From NCBI GenBank assembly GCA_044227665.1, contig JBGAWK010000070.1:1-10234 (forward strand): a stretch of DNA of 10,234 nucleotides, written 5' to 3'. This DNA comes from JBGAWK01 sp044227665 (GTDB lineage Bacteria > Bacteroidota > Bacteroidia > Chitinophagales > JADIYW01). Within the stretch, counting starts at the first letter, position 1. The number at the start of each line of letters is the position of its first letter. The notes under the pieces were generated by a model that did no database searches, was not told the origin of the DNA, and was given only the letters and a program-made list of their open reading frames with translations. The translations under genes were made by a program, and so were the position numbers. Positions 5,818-10,234 of the stretch are shown here, one piece after another.

Positions 5818-7508
5818 ATCACAGATTTGCTCCAGTCGCTGTTTTGGAAGTTGATATAGTCGTGTGCTGGCGAGAACTCAATAGGTATATTGTTTACAAA
5901 CTCGTCTTCGGCTTCTAGGCGTACATTTTTTCTGTCGATATTGATGGGCAAAAATCTATTGAGCACCAAATCGGGTATGTACACATGATCCGACATCAGC
6001 AATTCTTTGATGGTGTCGTAATCCTCGATGCGGTGGTAGCCTAAGAAGGCTTTTATACTCTCTCGGGCTTTGGGTGTGCTCTGCGAGTATTCTCGGTGGT
6101 GGTATTGGTATGAGTTTTCCCAAGTAAAGCCTTGCACGAGCTGCTGTTTTGTTTCTTCACCCCCTTTTATGTCGAGACTATACTCTTTGGGTGTGGCTAT
6201 CATAAAGGTATCCCATCCGCCAAGGCTGTTGCGGTACATTAGGGGCGTAAGATAGCTGGCAGGGTCTAGTATTATGTTTTTTCTATAAAACAAGGTGTCG
6301 CCGTTGTCGGCTTTGATATATATTTCGTAATAATATATTTGCTCGCCTGGGGGCGTGATGGAATCCAAACTTAGGTTGTTGAAGTCGATAGGATAGCAGA
6401 AAGCATACCACTGTGTGTCGGTAAATAAAGAGATATCGTGCGTATAGTAGTTGGTGACTACGGTATTGGTGCCGTCGGTGAAGTGCGCTATGATATCTAC
6501 CTGCCATGCTTCATGCCTGTAGCCTCCTATTCTATAATCTTTACGGTCTGCTAAAAAGCAGGCGTAGCAAGGCTGCATTTTGTGAATGTATTGAGTATCA
6601 TAATGATGCAGGCTGTATTCTAGGTTTTTGAAAAGTGGGGATGGGTAATAATATAATTCCGCATAGTCGAAAAATCCAAGCCCACCTAATAGCGCATGAT
6701 AGGTGGCAGATTTTTGTATCTTCTTTTTTTGTGAGGGGAAGCCGTAGGCTTCATAGAATTTGTAATAAAATTCTGTAGCTACCCCATCCATACGGTAGTT
6801 GTTGGCAGTAAAGGGTAAGGCATAGATGATGTAGTCGCGATAATTTTTCTCCATAAACTGCAAGAGGTCTTCATTGATGTTTATTCTTGCTCTGTACGCA
6901 GGGAATGGTGGACCCTCTAACTTTGGGTATTGGTAGTAGTCGGCTACGTGCTCGAAGTCTAGAGTAGGAGCAGCTATAGGAGCTTGTTTGGCATAGAGCG
7001 AGAGGTTCATACTATAGTTTTCTAAGAAAACATCAGAAGTGCCAGCAGCGTAGTTTTGAAAGCTAAGGGTATTGGTGGCGGTATTCGCCCCATCAAAAGG
7101 ACCTATAAAAGACACGTTTATGAGTGTCTGTTCTATAGAAGTAAACGTAAGTAAGATATCACTGGTGACCAATACTTGTACTGTAAATAGATCGTCTATT
7201 ATATAGTTTTGGAGAAATGCACCTAACAGCACATCAGGATAGGTTAATAAGGTATAGCCCACTATAGTGGGCAGCTGATAGCCCGAATCATCGGGTGTGT
7301 CTTTGAAAGTAAAAAGGTGATCTACATTGTTTATTTTCAAAGTAAAATAATCTCCATCGATAGGGAATCCGTTGGCAGCATCGAAAAACAACTCAAAGGA
7401 AGTGTTTGTACCAGATGAAACAGCGTAGCTGTCTGTATAAAGCAGTATATTAAAAAAGTTTCTAAGAAGAAGTAACTGGGACGGTGGTGTTAAATCGTGC
7501 TCTATCAT
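5814..7508 (-). CDS. Phage tail-associated structural protein, Tyr-rich, 564 aa
   Basis: The protein begins MIEHDLTPPSQLLLLRNFFN. Residues about 30-155 form a beta-rich domain of the kind 'G.YFTLKINN.DHLFTFKDTPDDSG', resembling domains common in phage virion proteins. The main body is very rich in Tyr and Phe, and residues about 424-436 (YRNSLGGWDTFMI) form a striking Gly/Trp motif that I associate with a conserved class of Bacteroidota phage tail proteins. The C-terminus (PIEFSPAHDYINFQNSDWSK) looks like a compact beta cap. It is coupled by ATGA overlaps to the 161-aa gene before it and to the 638-aa gene after it, which suggests that the two large proteins are made in fixed ratio and may contact each other in the virion. 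No catalytic or signal motif is seen. Confidence 0.68.
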   Translation of the reverse strand: MIEHDLTPPSQLLLLRNFFNILLYTDSYAVSSGTNTSFELFFDAANGFPIDGDYFTLKINNVDHLFTFKDTPDDSGYQLPTIVGYTLLTYPDVLLGAFLQNYIIDDLFTVQVLVTSDILLTFTSIEQTLINVSFIGPFDGANTATNTLSFQNYAAGTSDVFLENYSMNLSLYAKQAPIAAPTLDFEHVADYYQYPKLEGPPFPAYRARININEDLLQFMEKNYRDYIIYALPFTANNYRMDGVATEFYYKFYEAYGFPSQKKKIQKSATYHALLGGLGFFDYAELYYYPSPLFKNLEYSLHHYDTQYIHKMQPCYACFLADRKDYRIGGYRHEAWQVDIIAHFTDGTNTVVTNYYTHDISLFTDTQWYAFCYPIDFNNLSLDSITPPGEQIYYYEIYIKADNGDTLFYRKNIILDPASYLTPLMYRNSLGGWDTFMIATPKEYSLDIKGGEETKQQLVQGFTWENSYQYHHREYSQSTPKARESIKAFLGYHRIEDYDTIKELLMSDHVYIPDLVLNRFLPINIDRKNVRLEAEDEFVNNIPIEFSPAHDYINFQNSDWSKSVI

Positions 7509-7990
7509 ATAAAATCTGATGGGTTGTGCCTGAATCGGAAAGAATGGTCTATGAGGTCGAACTCAAAGAGTACGCCTTTGTTGTGTTCTTGTAGCCAGTC
7601 GGTAATAGAATATTTGATAGAGGCTTCGTCAATCAAGAAAGGGAAAAGGGGGCATTGGTTCGGAGATTCACTCATAGCCAAATGAGTGTATGCTAATAAC
7701 CCTAGCCCCCAATTCTTGTAGTCGTTTAATTTTTGATGTTCGTCGTTGTAGTCTTGTGGGTTGATATGCCCAAGTATGATGAAGGAACATTTTTGCACGT
7801 CGAAAAACCTTGTCTTGTCTTCGTTGGTACGGAGATATCCTTCGTAGTCGGACAAGACAAATACTGGGTACTCTACCCAGTTGGTGAGGGCATCGTCTAG
7901 CTCATCGTGGTTGAGCCTGTAAAATTGCTTGATATGCACGTGCTGTGCTACAAGATTTTTCCAATATAATATATAATCGTTTATGGTCAT
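7505..7990 (-). CDS. Phage protein of 161 aa, possible tail terminator or completion protein
   Basis: The protein starts MTINDYILYWKNLVAQHVHI with a helix. Residues about 39-53 (VEYPVFVLSDYEGYL) are a strand followed by an acidic turn, a central helix spans about 85-110, and the end (GVLFEFDLIDHSFRFRHNPS) is beta. A small alpha/beta protein of about 150-160 residues with a C-terminal 'GV.FEF.L.D' strand fits the size and general make-up of tail terminator or completion proteins, and I have the impression that this type recurs next to tail genes in Bacteroidota prophages. It is joined by ATGA overlaps to both neighbours, so it is an obligate member of the late operon. The role is inferred; a hypothetical phage protein is the safe reading. 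Confidence 0.6.
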   Translation of the reverse strand: MTINDYILYWKNLVAQHVHIKQFYRLNHDELDDALTNWVEYPVFVLSDYEGYLRTNEDKTRFFDVQKCSFIILGHINPQDYNDEHQKLNDYKNWGLGLLAYTHLAMSESPNQCPLFPFLIDEASIKYSITDWLQEHNKGVLFEFDLIDHSFRFRHNPSDFI

Positions 7991-8823
7991 GCTGTGGGGT
8001 TTCTAGTTAATGAATCGGCAAGGTGTTGCACGATGTCGTGAATGGTGGTGTCTTTCACCTGGTGGTAGTTGCCAAATACGGTGCCCTCTGCTATACGCAT
8101 GAGTATGGTACTCCAGTTGGAAGCATCGCCATCACCTTCTTTGGTGCTGGGAAATACGATTTTGCCTTCGGGCGTGTTTACAAACGCCGTGCGCAAGCCT
8201 ATGTAGTTGATTAGACAAGCCATTTTGGTTTTATGTGAAAGAGATTCTATTTTTTTTGCGTACCTATCGAGGGTGTATTCATCGAAGGACAATTTTTGTC
8301 CGTTTTTTTTGGGTCGCCAGAGGGTGGCTATAAGCCTATGCAGCATTTGGATGTCTTGATTTTTTACAAAAGCAGTATAGAAGGCTTCGGTGTGGTAGAA
8401 TTCGTATGCCGTCACATCTGAGAGCATACGAGTGGGTCCATAATATTTTTTTAGGCGGTGTGTGAATTTTGGCACCAAACATTCTTTTATTTCGCCTATG
8501 GAATAGAGGTATTTAAAATGATCCATTTTGGTGATAGCTAAAAGCAGCTGTTGCTGAAAGAAGTGCTTTTCTCCAAATTCGACATAGCCGTCGTTGCGCC
8601 ATCTGGCGTCCATGTGTTTGGATAGTATAATGTTTTTGGCGAGGGCAAAGGCTAACCTTGGGTGCTTAGAAAGGTTCATGCAATGGAAAAGAAAGCGCAA
8701 TGCAAAGCCATGCGTTGGCTTAAAAGGGAATATACTGGCAAGATATCGCAAGTTTCTTGCCGATAGCTCGTTCCATTTTGCTGGCACAGAAAAGGAGATA
8801 TTTCTAATCGCTACTGTATTCAT
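7987..8823 (-). CDS. Phage protein of 278 aa, possible tail assembly or chaperone-type protein
   Basis: The protein starts MNTVAIRNISFSVPAKWNEL. The opening 'I.FSVP..WNELSARNLRYL' (about residues 8-28) is a strand followed by a helix, and most of the rest is helical and basic with many His and Lys residues. The last 50 residues (SNWSTILMRIAEGTVFGNYH and then KDTTIHDIVQHLADSL) form a second conserved-looking block, with 'FG....VK.T.IH.I...L'. This arrangement recalls helical proteins encoded near tail genes of Bacteroidota phages, where a tail assembly role is plausible. There is no membrane span or signal. ATGA overlaps tie it to the lysin gene before and the 161-aa gene after. No related function can be proven from the sequence alone. 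Confidence 0.6.
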   Translation of the reverse strand: MNTVAIRNISFSVPAKWNELSARNLRYLASIFPFKPTHGFALRFLFHCMNLSKHPRLAFALAKNIILSKHMDARWRNDGYVEFGEKHFFQQQLLLAITKMDHFKYLYSIGEIKECLVPKFTHRLKKYYGPTRMLSDVTAYEFYHTEAFYTAFVKNQDIQMLHRLIATLWRPKKNGQKLSFDEYTLDRYAKKIESLSHKTKMACLINYIGLRTAFVNTPEGKIVFPSTKEGDGDASNWSTILMRIAEGTVFGNYHQVKDTTIHDIVQHLADSLTRNPTA

Positions 8824-9326
8824 GGTTGAAGTGGTATGACGAAGCCTATGAGGTTGAGCGCATTTTCTTTTACAGTGAAGTCTAATTTCCTTGTTTTTTC
8901 GGCGACTTCTATACCTTCTCTGCCACCTGAGTTGTTGGTGTTGCCTTCTATGCAGGTAAATTTATCTTCAAACACAGAAGATACGATACCTATATGCCCT
9001 TGCCAGGATATGCCATGTCGCCATACTGCCAGCGCACCTATTTGGGGTGTTTGGGAAACTTGCCAATTTTTGGCAATGTCAAAGTTTTTGTAAGTGGTGG
9101 TAGCAGAGGCACTACAATATTTATTCACTTCGAAAATATATTGCGTGCTTTCATAGGCTTCTTTATATACCATTTCGGCAAAATAGGCGCACCAAGCCTG
9201 AGATTTCTGCCAGCCTACTTGTCTCATGCGCATTTCAAAGACAGCATCATGAAAGCCCGAGTTGTTCGGTTTCTCTCTTTGTCCAAGATATTTGGCTGCA
9301 ATGTTTGCTATTTTGTTGCCGATCAT
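8820..9326 (-). CDS. CHAP-type peptidoglycan hydrolase (endolysin candidate), 168 aa
   Basis: The protein begins MIGNKIANIAAKYLGQREKP, an 'A...LG..E.P' opening typical of small secreted or phage cell-wall amidases. The likely CHAP catalytic residues are visible: Cys46 in AWCAYFAEMVY, His111 in QGHIGIVSS, and Glu127 with Asn129 in CIEGNTN. Residues 94-101 (PQIGALAVW) form the 'P..GD..vw'-like strand, with Ala in place of the usual Asp. CHAP enzymes cut either the peptide stem or the amide bond of peptidoglycan; which one cannot be told here. The whole protein is one catalytic domain with no separate cell-wall binding domain and no signal peptide, so release would depend on the holin-like proteins encoded just upstream. 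It is joined to both neighbours by ATGA overlaps. Confidence 0.85.
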   Translation of the reverse strand: MIGNKIANIAAKYLGQREKPNNSGFHDAVFEMRMRQVGWQKSQAWCAYFAEMVYKEAYESTQYIFEVNKYCSASATTTYKNFDIAKNWQVSQTPQIGALAVWRHGISWQGHIGIVSSVFEDKFTCIEGNTNNSGGREGIEVAEKTRKLDFTVKENALNLIGFVIPLQP

Positions 9327-9676
9327 AGTATTTTAGCTTTTATTAAAAATGCTGATACGATACCTAGAAAGAAAGACACTATGCCTACTAATATGACGAC
9401 AGATATGGGTGTATGTCTAGACTTGTCTAGGGTGTTACCTATTTTTTTTATTTTGCGAGGCGCGGTTTTTTTGTTACACTCATAAAGCTCATTGCGTAGC
9501 TTGTCATTTTCAAAAAGTAGTTTTAGGGTTAACTCGTTAGCATCTTGCCTATCTGCAGGTAGCAGACGGGTAAGTTCTTCTTTTTGTTTCGCCTCTCTAT
9601 GTCTGGGTAGCGCATGAGCTACTAAGATAGCTGTAAGTAATAGTATCACAAAGCAAGTAATTCTAATCATCATCAT
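9323..9676 (-). CDS. Small protein with membrane spans at both ends, possible lysis accessory (spanin- or holin-like), 117 aa
   Basis: I place the start at the ATG triplet near 9676 (three adjacent ATG codons; 9676, 9673 or 9670 are all possible) rather than a GTG at 9721, because this puts the hydrophobic segment (IRITCFVILLLTAILVAHAL) at the N-terminus and gives a short 14-base overlap with the upstream gene. Residues about 25-70 are charged and heptad-like (EELTRLLPADRQDANELTLK, LLFENDKLRNEL), suggesting coiled coil. A second span lies near residues 88-112 (ISVVILVGIVSFFLGIVSAF). The place between a holin-like protein and the lysin suggests a lysis role. A single-span spanin is a poor fit because of the C-terminal span, so the exact role is open. 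It ends in an ATGA overlap with the CHAP gene. Confidence 0.6.
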   Translation of the reverse strand: MMMIRITCFVILLLTAILVAHALPRHREAKQKEELTRLLPADRQDANELTLKLLFENDKLRNELYECNKKTAPRKIKKIGNTLDKSRHTPISVVILVGIVSFFLGIVSAFLIKAKIL

Positions 9677-9938
9677 ATTCTTTTTTAGAATTTTTGAAGT
9701 CGTAATATCCTTTGGCGGCACGAAATGCTAGCCACATAAGAGAGAAAACCCCTCCCATATAAAATACGATACTTTGGAATACATCGTGAGGCTGAAAAGC
9801 AAAGAGCTTAATATCTAACAAGTTAAAGCCGCTCATAGCTGTAATACTTACGCTGAATGCATCAGCAATATGGGCAAAGAACTCTTTCACTTCTTTAGTA
9901 TTAGAAAGTACCATCATCTTCAAATTTTGAAATAGCAT
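9663..9938 (-). CDS. Small holin-like membrane protein, up to 91 aa
   Basis: The protein reads MLFQNLKMMVLSNTKEVKEF from the ATG at 9938; an ATG at 9917 (starting MMVLSNTKEV) would give 84 residues and a shorter overlap with the gene before, and I cannot choose with confidence. A hydrophobic helix lies near residues 58-72 (VFYMGGVFSLMWLAF), preceded by a mixed amphipathic region (about 25-48) that could be a second weak span. The C-terminus is highly charged (YYDFKNSKKEYDDD). Small size, one or two spans, charged tail and a place in front of the lysin fit a holin or antiholin. The start overlaps the end of the 107-aa gene and the end overlaps the following gene, so the three small membrane proteins are packed as one unit. 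Confidence 0.6.
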   Translation of the reverse strand: MLFQNLKMMVLSNTKEVKEFFAHIADAFSVSITAMSGFNLLDIKLFAFQPHDVFQSIVFYMGGVFSLMWLAFRAAKGYYDFKNSKKEYDDD

Positions 9939-10224
9939 GCTGGAAGGATGTTGAAATGGATATTATCAGTGTTAAAATTGTTCTAAAAATGCTTTCATCC
10001 CATCCAAAAGGTTTTAAGATGGTAAAATTGTCCAACAAATATCCGCATACAAAAATCACGAATAAAATAAGAGTGAGTATAAGATTGTTGTTTTCAGTAA
10101 CAGGGTCAAAGTAAGTTCTTATTCCGTTTAATAGGATTAAAGCCAACATAATTGAGGCACTTACTTTCATTTTTATTTCTTCAGGAAAAGGCACCTGGTT
10201 AAGGGTGTCTAAGAATAGCTGCAA
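9901..10224 (-). CDS. Holin-like membrane protein, 107 aa, first gene seen of the right block
   Basis: Starting at a TTG at 10224 the protein reads MQLFLDTLNQVPFPEEIKMK, followed by three candidate membrane spans: about residues 20-37 (VSASIMLALILLNGIRTY), 48-67 (LILTLILFVIFVCGYLLDNF) and 80-95 (FRTILTLIISISTSFQ). The short length, three spans and charged C-terminus (SKFEDDGTF) fit a holin, and the lysin gene lies two genes downstream. The TTG is supported by AGGAG five bases before it, but the frame stays open to the window edge, so the gene may begin further right. An ATG at 10170 would remove the N-terminal helix and leave the first span at the very start. The family is not identified. Confidence 0.62.
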   Translation of the reverse strand: MQLFLDTLNQVPFPEEIKMKVSASIMLALILLNGIRTYFDPVTENNNLILTLILFVIFVCGYLLDNFTILKPFGWDESIFRTILTLIISISTSFQHAISKFEDDGTF

Positions 10225-10229
10225 GGTTA

Positions 10230-10234
10230 CTCCT
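10230..10234 (-). promoter_or_regulatory. Shine-Dalgarno-like AGGAG that supports a TTG start
   Basis: On the minus strand AGGAG (10234-10230) lies five bases before TTG at 10224. No other gene start in the window has a comparable site, so it either decides the TTG start of the holin-like gene or is coincidental sequence inside a longer reading frame. Confidence 0.4.

Noticed and set aside
9677..9721. GTG start extending the two-ended membrane protein by 15 residues
   Set aside because: It would increase overlap with the upstream gene to 59 bases and move the first span inward; the ATG cluster near 9676 is more economical.
1..10234. tRNA genes, CRISPR arrays, insertion sequences, integrase or attachment sites
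   Set aside because: I saw no cloverleaf, regularly spaced repeats, transposase or recombinase motifs, or flanking duplications in the window.

Overview
The window reads as part of a tailed-phage or prophage late region from a member of the Bacteroidota. Three things point to that host group: most genes start without a Shine-Dalgarno sequence and have A-rich leaders, the best promoter candidates resemble the TTTG / TAnnTTTG type used by Bacteroidota, and one small protein has a lipoprotein signal like those of the group. The sequence alone does not show whether it is an integrated prophage or a free phage, nor the exact genus.

Almost everything structural is on the minus strand and is read from right to left. 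From the right edge it starts with three small membrane proteins (holin-like candidates) and a CHAP-type peptidoglycan hydrolase, which together look like a lysis cassette. Four further genes follow without gaps: a 278-aa and a 161-aa phage protein of unrecognised function, then two large, probably tail- or baseplate-associated proteins of 564 and 638 aa. The genes from the lysin down to the 638-aa protein are joined by 4-base ATGA stop/start overlaps, so they form one translationally coupled late operon. A small four-cysteine lipoprotein gene closes this block.

The minus-strand tail programme resumes at 1840 with a 132-aa protein that is coupled, again by ATGA, to the first 481 residues of a TP901-type tail tape measure protein. 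That gene runs off the left edge.

Between the two tail blocks lies an AT-richer cassette on the opposite (plus) strand, about 1909-3510. It has five small genes (66, 83, 73, 140 and 70 aa), its own candidate promoter overlapping a divergent promoter for the tape measure block, an internal hairpin, and a strong rho-independent terminator. None of these five genes has a function I can name. One is membrane-anchored with a run of five prolines, and one may be a small DNA-binding protein. Their layout is that of a 'moron' or accessory cassette inserted in a tail operon. It is the best place in the window to look for something undescribed, together with the neighbouring lipoprotein.
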